Positions 1 to 10,518 of a stretch of DNA of 64,000 bases are shown piece by piece. This DNA comes from Thamnidium elegans (taxonomy: Eukaryota > Mucoromycota > Mucoromycetes > Mucorales > Mucoraceae): NCBI GenBank assembly GCA_025201345.1, contig JAIXMG010000018.1, positions 434,001 to 498,000 on the forward strand, read 5' to 3'. Position numbers and translations under genes: made by a program. Every line of letters begins with the position of its first letter. The first letter of the stretch is position 1. The notes under the pieces are model-generated. The model was not told the origin of the DNA. It did no database searches and saw nothing but the letters and a program-made list of their open reading frames with translations.

Positions 1-393
1 ATACCTGGGACCTCCTTGAATAAATTCAGAAAGACTAATGTATCGTTTTGACAAGTTTTCAGCTTGCTGATAGATCATGTCAAAGGATCGATGAAAGAGT
101 ATGGCGTTTTCCCAAATAAGACAAAGATCTTGAGCAAAGTGGTTATAGTCTTTATACTTGTTTTGATAGAGGTTGCATTCCAAAGTCTTGAAGTCCATGG
201 GAGAACTTATCTCTGTATGGTAAACTAAGGCGGTTGCGGGAACAGGAGCCAAGAACTGGAAACAGTCGTAACAGGATAAAAGTTCGTCTAATATAAAGAT
301 GCAACGACGAAAAGTTTTGGCTGGCATCGTTACGCCCTTTAATTGCAGGGTCTCACTGGTTAAAGTGATATCTCGTACTTGTGTGAGAGACAT
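1..393 (-). CDS. Bromodomain protein, N-terminal part (runs off the window)
   Basis: An open frame begins with ATG at 393 and stays open for all 131 codons to the window edge, so the gene continues to the left. After about 30 residues it reads as a bromodomain: an LAPVPATALVYH stretch (ZA-loop-like, with PMDFKTLE after it), then IWENAILFHRSFDMIYQQAENL, the helix B/C region. Bromodomains bind acetyl-lysine on histones or transcription factors in the nucleus. In the usual N-x3-Y-N pattern the last asparagine contacts acetyl-lysine; here the aligned residues read NAILFH, so Tyr is Phe and Asn is His. I cannot assign a complex because the C-terminal part is outside the window. Other chromatin proteins with one N-terminal bromodomain are possible. 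Confidence 0.75.
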   Translation of the reverse strand, partial: MSLTQVRDITLTSETLQLKGVTMPAKTFRRCIFILDELLSCYDCFQFLAPVPATALVYHTEISSPMDFKTLECNLYQNKYKDYNHFAQDLCLIWENAILFHRSFDMIYQQAENLSKRYISLSEFIQGGPRY

Positions 394-1315
394 TGCTTAT
401 TTTTCTTAGTATATATATAAACTCTCTTGTTGTCTTTGAAGTGGTTTGGATATGGAAAACTAACTTCTTTTTTCTTTGTTTGAAAAAATTACTTTTTTGT
501 GTTTATGTTTTTTTTTGGCAAAAAATGAGCTGCCTAAAGGGAAAGAATTAGTGCTGTAATTTTTTTTAAGAGTCACACGCTCTTTGGATAGGATTTTTTT
601 TAATACTTTTGTTGGTTAAAAAAATAAGTGATAATATGCTTGTATCCTATACTGTTTCGAAGTAGCTAAATATCCGTAGGTAGGCGGTAATATGGTCGTA
701 AAAACTGTAATCAAATATATGAGTTATTGATCTAATAATAGGTACTAACTTCTTGGTACCTCTTTTTGTTGTTGTTGCCGTTGCAAATCCCCCTTTCTTT
801 TTATCGGTTGTCACCTGAGAAAGAAGGTCAGTAGGTATAGTTTACTGATATATTAAGATATCCTGTAGACTCAGTGAAAGCCATATACCTAACATATAGA
901 ACTCGAAAAAAACATCTCGTGTAACACCAGTAGGTGCTGCATGGAATAGTGCACATGGAGATATCTGGAACTCATTACGGCCTTTTAAAATAACAAGTAG
1001 ATATACTTCATCTTTCTCTTTCTTGTAGATATTTTTTTTATCATCCCCATCTATCTATAAAGGTCTTTGTTTTTTTTCTGTAAGCTAGTAGACATATATT
1101 TCATGTCAGTTTTGGGCTGACAAAGAATAATGTTATATGTCCTCGCAGCTATTTGTTTCGAGTATAAATGTCATAGTTAGTGCTCTTTGCAAGGTACTAT
1201 AGACTCTTGCATGATTTGTTTATTATCTTTTATATTAGTAAATATTAGATTAATTTAGAATATTTCGTATTCTCTGGGACAAAATTAAAAAGGCTTTTAT
1301 GTAAATGTTTTAAAA
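394..1315. other. Intergenic region, no gene seen
   Basis: This AT-rich stretch lies between the bromodomain gene start and the 3' end of PMS1. I see no convincing reading frame, RNA gene or repeat. The part next to 393 should hold the bromodomain gene promoter, but no element stands out. Confidence 0.5.
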
Positions 1316-4300
1316 TTATTTCTGACCGAATAAAGTGCCTTGAAAGGTTATAGGTCTATTTTGTCGAAGAGGCTGCGATCGTCTAAAATGATCAAGACTA
1401 AGTAAATGGCGCATAGAAGGTCTACCGTGAGGACAGTTCCATGGTTGATCAATGTCACCCATATGACCTACAATCTATTTTTTTTTTAAAAAAAAAGAAA
1501 CGTTTAGAACTTGTGCCGAGTTTGTAGTACTTATTTTTTTTTTTTTACTTGTGTCATTTGTCTCATATTTAATTTTTGACCAATTCTTACTGCTTTATGA
1601 CAAGCTCTCATTGCAAACATAGCTCTTATACGACTACAACGAACCATCTCTCCAGGGTTTTCGTTAATCAGGAATATAAGTTCGCTAAAATCTAATTTTT
1701 TAAAAAAATAAATAGTAATGAGGTTTTATGCTATATTTAAGAATGTAATATATACCTTTTTTATCAAATACAGTATTCTTACTAACAGGATGTGATACAA
1801 CTCGAATACGTTTAGTGGGCTCATTATCCGGCAAGATTTCTACCCCAAAGCCATTTGCTTTGAATATTTCCAAGTTGTCCATGACAATATGTTCTTCAGA
1901 GGCGGTAAGTTCTAATTCTTGAGGGCTACATATGAATAATTAAATACTTCATTGTTATTAGAAAGGAGGAAGGGGTTTTACCTAAGTAATTTTTGGGTTT
2001 CTATACGTGTCGTTTCCTGTAAAGTTTCGAAATTATATTTTTCATCTGATGCGTGCTGATCTATAATATATAAATCTTTATCATCTAAAGAAGCAATGAT
2101 AAAACCAAGATTGAATTGTCCCAGTACTTTCATTCTAGCAAAATCAGGTTTATGTATCACTCGGCTTAAGGCCTCTGTAGCAATCTCGTTGTCTACTGTA
2201 TTTTTAATACTTGCATTTTTTAACGTAGTCGGCTCAATAGAAGTAGCAGAGGAAGGTATTTCATCGGCTTTAGCTTTCTTTAACAGTTGTAACATATTAG
2301 ACATGTTGGACGAAACCTTTAATGATTTTCCCTCCGTATTCCAAAAACCACCAGTGGATTTTATTCCTACATAAACTGCTTCCTGGTCTTCGTTTTCCAT
2401 ATTTGTATCTAATGGACTTTCATCCTCGTCGTTGTAGTCCCGGATATTATTTTCAATTACGTCCACTTCCATTGTTTCACTTTCTAAGGATTCACCTTCA
2501 TCTACTGTCTCGCCAGCCTCTTCAGTTCTAGGCTTTTTAATTAAGAAATCTAAAAGTGAACTTGTAGTTGACGCAGGTCTTTTTAAAGATGAAATATTAT
2601 TTGTATTACTACGGTTACCGGCCGATATAAACGAGCCAAGGCCACTGCTTCTCGTAGTACTACCACTTGAACCTCTGGATAAACTGAGGCCTCTGCTTAA
2701 ACTTGTATTATTAAACAATCTCGTTGCAGTGGAGCTGCCTTCTAAACGACTGCTCGATGAGGTAGAAGGATTATAAACGCGTTCTATAAGGCCTGATGCT
2801 TCTATTGTACTCGATGTGCTATTTGAAATACTGTTTGACGATGTAGGAATTATATCAGAACTGCCAGTGAAACTAGAATTGTCAGTGTTTACAGCACTGA
2901 TAGGCTTTGTAAGAGAGTTTTCGGACATGAGCGAATTTACTTGAAATGTAGATCTACTTGGTTCTAATTGTTCTTTTAACTGTTCTAAAATTGCCTCTGC
3001 AATTTTACCCTCGTTATGAATAAAAATCGTTCTTTTATCGGGGCTAACATTGACATCATATGTATCGGTGGGTATTTTCAAGTTTGCAATAATCACTGGG
3101 TATTGATTTGAAATGAACGTACGATAAATTTCATTTAGAGATTTTGACAACTATACATATAAAAGTTTAGTATACGAAAAATTAGAAAATATATATTGTA
3201 ATTTCTTTACTTTTGGGAGCGCACATGGTCTACCATTGACATAAAAGTATTGTCGATCTGTACTACTTCTTCCAATTCCCCATTCAGGTTTCGATATATA
3301 GCCTTCGATACTTCCTTCGCCAACAATTGATTCGAGGTCTACTTTGAATGGTAATACTTGAGACGCAAGTTTAGCGCCAAATACATTAGAAATATTGTTA
3401 ACAAGATCTTTGTTTCCGTTTGTAGACATTAGTCTGGTACTAGGTCTATAATAATTTAAAGGTTAGTACAGAATAAAACAAGTATCTCTTCTTTTCCTTT
3501 TTTTCAAATTACTTTTGGTCAATTTGGTTTGATACAGAAATACGTATATCGGTAGAAATAATTGAATACGCTTGAATAATCGTTAATGCCTTTGCAAATT
3601 CTCTCTTAATATTTCGTTTGAATTCTTGTTGACGTACTGGTAAAGAGTGAAATATATTTGACAGTTGTAAAGTAGTCCCGACCTTTTTTTTTAAAAAAAG
3701 TAAAAAAGAGTCAGTACTTGTCATATGCATTAATGGTTAAAATTAAACTCACAGAACGAGCAATGGGCGTTTTAGAGGTGAGAGTACCGTTCATATCAAA
3801 CTCTAATTTAAATCCCATTGGAGCTTGGTCTTTCGTAGCTGTAATCACAGTTAAATTACAAAGGGCACATAAGGAACTAAGCGCTTCTCCACGAAAGCCG
3901 AAGGTTAATACATTTTCCAAATCTTCAAAGGTACTTAGCTTTGAAGTATAGTGTTTAAGAGCTACGAAAATATTAAAAATTCATATTAGAAAAAAAAAAT
4001 GTTTTAAACGACAAAGATTCTAGCAGCTCTTCATTACCAAGAGATTCGTAGTTTGAAGGATCAACACCTGAACCATTGTCAATTACTTCAAACCCTACAA
4101 GGCCATTATTGCGAAATCGAACATCTAATTGTGACCTGAGTACATGAATGAACAATGCGAAAAGAAAAGAAAGAAGCTATTTGTTTTTTTCTTACCAACT
4201 GAAGTGGCGCCTGCGTCAATACTATTTTCTACTAGTTCTTTTACAGCAGTAGCCAAGTCAAGTACTACCTGACCTGAACATATTTTGTGAACTGACTGCT

Positions 4301-4328
4301 TATCAATAGCGTTTATTTGAGAAGTCAT
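1316..4328 (-). CDS. PMS1: DNA mismatch repair endonuclease PMS1 (MutL family, PMS2 orthologue)
   Basis: This is the nuclear MutL-alpha subunit that pairs with MLH1 and nicks DNA in mismatch repair. I read nine exons (4328-4196, 4124-4038, 3961-3753, 3682-3513, 3445-3211, 3150-1982, 1925-1756, 1691-1549, 1474-1316) that sum to 825 codons, 824 residues. The GHL ATPase motifs are present: E31 and N35 in [12 protein letters not shown]60 in DNGSGV, then [32 protein letters not shown] closes the N-terminal domain. A serine/threonine-rich, acidic linker of about 200 residues follows. The C-terminal nuclease motif [12 protein letters not shown] (near residue 642) fits the DQHA-x2-E-x4-E signature, and the metal-site motifs ACHKAVRIG and CPHGRP are present, so it should be catalytically competent. 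The gene is shorter than human PMS2 mainly in the linker. Neighbour ALG5 lies just upstream on the same strand, starting a separate gene. Confidence 0.96.
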
Positions 4329-4432
4329 GTTATAATAACCACAGTGAAGATAAAAAAAAATATCAGCGTATAGAAAAAAAAAAAAAGGCCTGGGTTTTAA
4401 GCGCGATCAAATAATTGACGGGTGTAATATTT

Positions 4433-5570
4433 TTAATTAGATTTGACAGTCCAGAAGCCAAGAACATAATTAAGTCTAATAAGAAATAAATCAATAGCCA
4501 TCTTCATTGAGTCCATCATTAAATTAACTTTAGAGCCGTCAATCTCGTGCCAAGTAACTTGAACTTCAGAGATAGGCATTTTGCTAATTTGTGCAATCAT
4601 AAGACATTCAATATCAAAAATCCATCGTTCAACGTGCATATTTGAGAATATAATTCGAGCAGATTTACGCGTAAATAATTTGAATCCACATTGCGTATCT
4701 TCAATACCACGAATACCAAGTACATAAACCAATAAATGAAATCCACGCATCAAGAAGTTTCTGATAAACGAACGCTAATTAAACAGATCAGTATCAACTT
4801 TTTTCTTTACCTCACTTATTTTTGTTACCTTAACAACAGCTTCTGTAGTTACTAAATGAGATCTTGATCCTATAGCAACACCCTGACCGTTCTTTTCAAT
4901 CATCTTAATTTCTTCAACGAGCTTACCAAGGTCCGAAAATTGAGTTGCACCGTCTGCATCTACCATAAGACATAATTCACCACGTGCAGCCAATACACCC
5001 TAATTTTTACAAGTACAAGAATGAGTCAATATCATTCTTTAATTCTAATTGATTCCTACCAACTTACTTGAGTAACAGCACCACCTTTTCCTCTATTTTT
5101 TTCTAAAGCGAGAACACGCATATCAACTTCAGGTACAGTCTTTGCAAATTTTAAGGCAACATCAATAGTGTCATCTCTACTACCATCATCAACGAGAATA
5201 ATTTCATAGGTATAGTTATTATCGTTCTTCTTTTGAGACTCTAAATACTCTACAGTTTCTTTCAACATGGTAGGTAACCTTTTACTTTCATCGAATGCGG
5301 GAACGATGACAGATAACTTTATGCTGGCGTCGTCGAATATACTAGGTAATAAATGTTTATCTTTTAATTTGGCGTCAATATAGTATTTTTCATTTTCTGT
5401 TCTTTCTCTAGGCTTTGGTGAGCACATTATTAAGAAACCAATAACCTGATAAAAAAAAAGGGTTGAGGTTTTGAAGATAAAACTAGAACGTGTTTCACAC
5501 TGTAACTTTGGTAACTTACCGCTGCTATAGCAGTTGTTGTAACTGCAGAAATAAAATATAAAAGTGACAT
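4433..5570 (-). CDS. ALG5: Dolichyl-phosphate beta-glucosyltransferase ALG5
   Basis: ALG5 transfers glucose from UDP-glucose to dolichyl phosphate on the ER membrane, making the donor for the last glucoses of the N-glycan precursor. Four exons (5570-5520, 5445-5068, 4999-4829, 4774-4433) give exactly 314 codons, 313 residues, close to the 334-residue yeast protein. An N-terminal hydrophobic segment (residues 2 to about 22) is the usual membrane anchor. The GT2 glycosyltransferase core shows [44 protein letters not shown] (metal-binding DxD), [16 protein letters not shown] and SWHE-type [11 protein letters not shown] chose ATG 5570 because it places the anchor directly after the start; an in-frame ATG at 5615 would add 15 residues. 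Splice junctions all follow GT-AG and keep the conserved sequence intact. Confidence 0.95.
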
Positions 5571-5669
5571 GGAGAGGAGGGGTTCTTTACAAAGTATTAG
5601 AACGAGGTAAAACAAAAAGTTATATTAAAAAGCTAAAAGTGAGTTTCTTTTCCATTTTTATTTATATCG

Positions 5670-6010
5670 GACTTGGGGGTAGTGAGTTTTCAATTCTCAA
5701 TTGGCCGCTTTTCTCAATAGCCAATTGGTAGCTCTAAATAGCGGCTGTACCGGGATTCCAATTATCGTATCAGGATATCCATACAGGATTTTAGACTAAG
5801 TTGGTACAGTTGAATTTTTTTTTGGTACGACTTGTAAATAAATTTGGGACATTTATTTTGGCGAGATGTCAGAGTATCTGATTTATCAAGTGGGCTTCTC
5901 TTGATATTTCTCTTTATTTTTGACCAACACTCTTCAATAGGATTCAAAAAAGGAGAGTAAGGGGGGTATGAACAAAGATTAATACCTTCTTTTATTGATA
6001 CAATTAATGC
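5670..6010 (-). pseudogene. Tc1/mariner-like transposase relic, C-terminal piece
   Basis: Read on the minus strand, 6000-5860 encodes CSYPPYSPFLNPIEECWSKI followed by KRNIKRSPLDKSDTLTSR. The NPIE(E/R)CW block ahead of a lysine-rich stretch is the C-terminal DDE signature of IS630/Tc1/mariner transposases (DDE_3 superfamily). The N-terminal DNA-binding part and most of the catalytic domain are missing, and after the TSR block the reading diverges from the related relic at 29760, so this is a dead fragment. At 5680-5760 short paired words such as CAATTGGC/GCCAATTG and a repeated AGCGGC occur and may be part of the element end. No intact partner is visible in the window. Confidence 0.8.
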
Positions 6011-6096
6011 AAATATTGATTATGCTAGTGTAAGAATGAGATTTTGTAATATGAAAATGTGCAACATTTTGGTTAAACCAGTAAATAATTATTGAT

Positions 6097-6803
6097 TCAG
6101 TGGTTTAATACAAAAGTGCAGTGCCGCTTTCTATCTTTACCAACTTTCACAAATTGTCGAATTCTTTTATAGTTGACACCTTGCTTTTTTAGTTGTGAAA
6201 CATCATCATTTCTTGTAATGCATTGTTTGTAGACATCTTTGATTGATAATATATCTTCAATATTTGCAACAAAGGGCTTCATTCGGCTTAAAGATGAGGG
6301 AAGAGAGATTGGGACAACTTCGAACATAGTATATAAACCTTCTGCAAGCAATGTGGTAACATAAAAGGTGGTTTGAAAACCTGTTCAATACGTGTTAATC
6401 AATTATTCACTTATTTTACCTTAATTCAATTACATACCGACCACTTGTATTCCTAGGGTGCCTTTGAATGATGCTTCGTCAATTGCTTCTTTGCTGAAAC
6501 AAGCAATTTTTATCAAGTCGCCTAATACCGCACGTGTGTCTTCGTTTCTATCTTCATCTTTGACCTCGCCAACAGAAATTGGGTAATCAAATTTAGAATC
6601 TACCAATGCTGTTCCAGAAATATCTGGATGTTCTGCACAATTATCCTGTACTTTAACATTAGACCTATATTTAATAATTACGGACACTAAGTTAAATTTC
6701 AAACGACTCAAGACATGTTGTTAGCTTACCAAACTAAGAACAAATTCTCATCAGTGTTTTCAAACAATGGTCTAATTAGATAATCAACATATGTACAAGA
6801 CAT
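6097..6803 (-). CDS. Unnamed protein with a PD-(D/E)XK-like motif, 194 residues
   Basis: Three exons (6803-6730, 6664-6438, 6380-6097) splice cleanly in frame to 195 codons including the stop. The protein starts MSCTYVDYLIRPLFENTDEN and has one spaced pattern worth naming: P38-D39, then 18 residues later G57-E58-V59-K60, in the context of a hydrophobic strand. That is the arrangement of the PD-(D/E)XK nuclease core, although I see no other nuclease-family sequence and give this as inference. From memory it resembles a family found in many copies in Mucorales genomes, without known function. It sits next to a Tc1 relic. Upstream, 6900-7322 contains further spliceable peptide fragments (for example EFPLNTEYKFRVTTK) that do not join into a clean frame and may be remains of a longer or neighbouring copy. 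Confidence 0.6.
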
Positions 6804-6899
6804 ATTACGTCCTTAAATTAATATGTTGCTTCTTTTGTGAGGAACCCGCCGTTCGATTCTGTATAATATAATATCAAATGAGTTAAAAAAAGAATAATT

Positions 6900-7322
6900 G
6901 CATAAAGCTTTCGACTTACAGGTTTCTAATAATAAGGAACATATCATCTACGGCGGTATTGATTTCATTGGTACAGGGAGAGCTTATTTTTGATAATGCT
7001 TGTTTAGAGTTTATTTCTTTATTCTGGGGTTTCTATTACAATATCGTTGATTCATAGCACATATTTAAAAAAGTTCAACGTATAAAATCTTACCTTTGTA
7101 GTAACTCTAAACTTGTATTCTGTATTCAGAGGGAATTCCTTATTTACGATCTTCAAATATTTTCTGATTTTCAGCTTTAATTCTTGGTATACCACCATTT
7201 ACATCACCCAGTGCCAGTTTAGGGAAATTCCTGCATCGACACCACCATATCATAAGGAAGCTCCTTTTGAAATAGTTATACATTTGATTATATAAAAAGT
7301 GCTTGTTTGTATATGAATTCAT
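6900..7322 (-). pseudogene. Degenerate coding fragments upstream of the unnamed gene
   Basis: On the minus strand this stretch carries open pieces separated by plausible splice sites: a piece with FPKLALGDVNGGIPRIKAEN (7322-7140), one with EFPLNTEYKFRVTTK, and one with KPQNKEINSKQALSKISS leading to NTAVDDMFLIIRNL. The pieces cannot be joined into one frame without a stop or a 28-base intron, so I read them as decayed. They may be an upstream part of an ancestor of the adjacent unnamed gene or a separate broken copy. No family is recognised. Confidence 0.35.
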
Positions 7323-7387
7323 TGATAAAAAAAAAGGAAAATAAAAGGATGGAATAAATAGGTTGATAGAAAGGATTTATTTATTAC

Positions 7388-7418
<31 letters not shown>

Positions 7419-7571
7419 CTATTTGTTGGAGGTGGTATGCCATAATCTTACGTGAAGCACAAAATATATCAGAATGTTCAACGTGACTTGTAGTGTCACT
7501 GGCTTTTTCAAATATTTTTTCTATTTTTTTTTGTTGTTGTAAAAAAAAAACTCTCTTTTCTCAAAAAAAGT

Positions 7572-7702
7572 ATGTCTTCTGTGAATACTAACAAAGCTAC
7601 AACTGCAACGCCAGTTCAAAAAAATGACGATAGTATGAGTGGGAAGCAAAAAAGAAGAGGTACATGCTAACAAAAAAGCAAAGATCGGAATTGTCCTTAT
7701 TC

Positions 7703-7740
<38 letters not shown>

Positions 7741-10484
7741 AGAAAGAAATAAGCTTGTTCGTCAAATAGGAACACATAATAAAACAGATAATAAACTAAG
7801 TAAAGTTTCATGATTGATATGAAAATATAAAGTGTCTGAGAACTGATAGATTTTGTGTATAGCTGATAATATACCAAAAGTTTCTGGTCCTATTCAAGCC
7901 GATAGACATGCACTTGCGCGTATTATGGAAATCAATGCTATGCAATCGAATATTCGAAAATCTAGGTAAAAACGAAAACTAGATAAAAAGAGGATTCAAT
8001 TTTTTTTAACCTTTTTTATAGTTTTGCATTAAACGAATTGGCATTTCAATCTCTCCCACGTGGTCTTCGTCGTCGTGCTGCTAGTCATAATTTGAATCGA
8101 CTTCCTGCCAGATTGAGAGAGAAAGCGGCTAGAGAAGTAAATATAACCTTACCGTTAAAGTATAATTTTAAGGTGATCACTAAAAGACCTTTTTTTTTCT
8201 TTCTAAGGCTCATAGCTCAGCACCCGATACAGCATTAATTCGTAAAAAAGTTAGAAAGATTAAACCACCTAGAAACACTGTACAAGAATTTCTTAGACGT
8301 CAAAGTATGTGTAAAGAGAGAGAAAGAAAGAAAGAAAAAACCAGTTAACAATTTTTCTTATTTATTTTAGGATCAAAGAAGTGGTTGGAAACACACATGT
8401 GGCATACAAAGAGAATGAAAATGACAGATATTTGGGGACATAGAATTGCATCTCGACCAAATACGAAGTCTGTACGTGTGACATATAGATCATTTACTCG
8501 TCTTTCCATTATACATGATGCATCTTATATGGCATGTATTGAATTGACAGGTGATTTTAATGAAATTACTACAGTACTTAATACAGTAACAGACGCAGGA
8601 TTATCTTCTGTAGGAAGTGAAAGGTTTGTCTATCTAGGAAAAAAGAAAAATATATCACTAACGCACATTATAGATATGTTAAAGGAAACCGTATGGGAAC
8701 CACCAATTTATACGAATATTTAAAATACCCAACACGACTTATTTGCCCAATTTCATTTTTATGGAAACCTCATACAAAGGACACCATCTGGTTATGGATT
8801 CATCCAGCAGCAATTAATGAAGCATTGGAATTTATTAAATTGGCAGTAAAAGAAACAAAAGCGGAAAAAGTTCAATTAAATGATTTACGTGAACAAGTAT
8901 TAAGATTTGAATTAACAGGTCCTCGTTCTACAGCACTTTTACAGGCAATTTTGGATCCTGTTCAAAATGAAGGTACAAAGGGGAATCAAACTTGGAGAGA
9001 TTTAAGTGAGCTTCGATCTTCGTGCTCGTTATCACCTGGATCTGTATTAGGTCTTGTTGTAAATGATCCTCGTTTAAAGTAAGTTTATTTATTTTCAAAA
9101 AAGAATAATAATTAAAAAAATATATTAGATTTCCTCAAAAAGTTCCTCCTCGTAAAAACGAAATATCAATTGAGGATCAAGCTAAAATTCAAAAAGTATT
9201 AGATCAATGGCCTACAGATGTATCAAATACAAAGATTTGGGATAAAGAAACTCGAGATTTGTTATTTGAAAAGAAAATTTCAGAATATGCATTAAATTTA
9301 AGACGTGAACAAAACCTTGTACCTGGTACAAAATTAGAAGTAACTGAAGACGATGCACGTATCCCTATTTTATTAGTTCAACGTGGAGGAGCTGCTTATA
9401 CTAGAGCTGGAATTACCCAAAAACCGTTATCAACACATGAATTAATTGAGGGTTGGACTGTTATTTTACCTCGTGGATGGGGACTTGCATTTTGGAAATC
9501 AATGGTATTTGCTGGTGCTCGTGTGGCCGGATTTGAGGATGTTCGTGCAATGCATTTTGAAAGTGGATTCCCTTGTTTCCCTCAAGATTATCCTGGTACC
9601 CGTGCATTTGAAGTACAACGTCAGTTGCTCAAGAAAGCTGCAAAATCTATTTGGGAAAAGAGACCTCCTGCTAAACGTGTTAATTTTGAAAAGCGAGGTA
9701 TTGAACATCCATTCGAATGTGCCTTTGAAAGTTTATCGACTGTTGAACATATGGAATTAGAAAATCAACTTGATTTGACTGCTCGACCTAATTATAATTT
9801 AATTCAAGGTGATAAATTAATATCAGCTGTTTTAACTGAATCGCAAGAGAATTTACAATCAACTTTGGATACTTTTGCTAAACAACGTAATATTGAAATC
9901 GAAAGATTTAATTTTTTGTTGGACGATACTCTTGTAAAAATTCGTGTAAAGTATATCGATAGAGGTAAACCTGCACCTTTTGCTATGATTTATCTTTTAG
10001 GGGATGATAAAGAGTATGATCAATTCACTTTTCATATTCGTCATCAGTCTCCATTAAAAAAAAGTAAGAGAAAATTGAAGGAATTAATGGAAGTACGAGT
10101 AGATGCAAAAAAGGTAAAAAAAAAAAAAAAAAAAAAAAAAAAGCGTTTATTGTATTCATCTTTTATTAAACATAAATTATCAATTTTTTATATATAGAAA
10201 AATACATTTGTACCTTCTAAATCTCAACATATCGGTTATATCACCAATGGCGACTTTTCATTGACTCTTGGGTATGGTTTTGGTATCGGTGCATGTACTG
10301 TCAACGGGTTGAAAAAGATGAATACTATCGATACATTGTAAGTTCGATATATAGTGTTTACTTCTTACATCTAACTTTTTTTTAAAAAAAAAATAGACAA
10401 AATCGTACAATGAAAAAGGTTGTACTTATTAGAAACCCATATTGTTTAGAAGTTAGACCAGCTCAATTAGAAATCATGTTTTAA
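7572..10484 (+). CDS. POP1: Ribonuclease P/MRP protein subunit POP1
   Basis: POP1 is the large protein subunit shared by nuclear RNase P (tRNA 5' end) and RNase MRP (rRNA processing). Ten exons (7572-7659, 7743-7799, 7863-7965, 8022-8136, 8208-8304, 8371-8623, 8674-9078, 9129-10113, 10198-10337, 10397-10484) total 777 codons, 776 residues, with all phases consistent. The POP1 N-terminal domain is clear: ELAFQSLPRGLRRRAASHN, NRLPARLREKA, KKWLETHMWHTKRMKM. The central POPLD domain contains LVQRGGAAYTRAG and GWTVILPRGWGLAFWKSMVF, and the C-terminus ends in RNPYCLEVRPAQLEIMF. The lysine run near the end of exon 8 abuts a poly-A intron (10117-10142). The stop lies only 34 bases from the stop of the convergent 5-oxoprolinase gene, so the 3' transcripts probably overlap. 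Confidence 0.95.
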
Positions 10485-10518
10485 TCATGTAATAATAATA
10501 ATAATAATAATTGTTTAT

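Noticed and set aside
2096..2531. Plus-strand open frames over the PMS1 linker
   Set aside because: They are shadows of the minus-strand PMS1 exon 6, which reads with clear MutL motifs.
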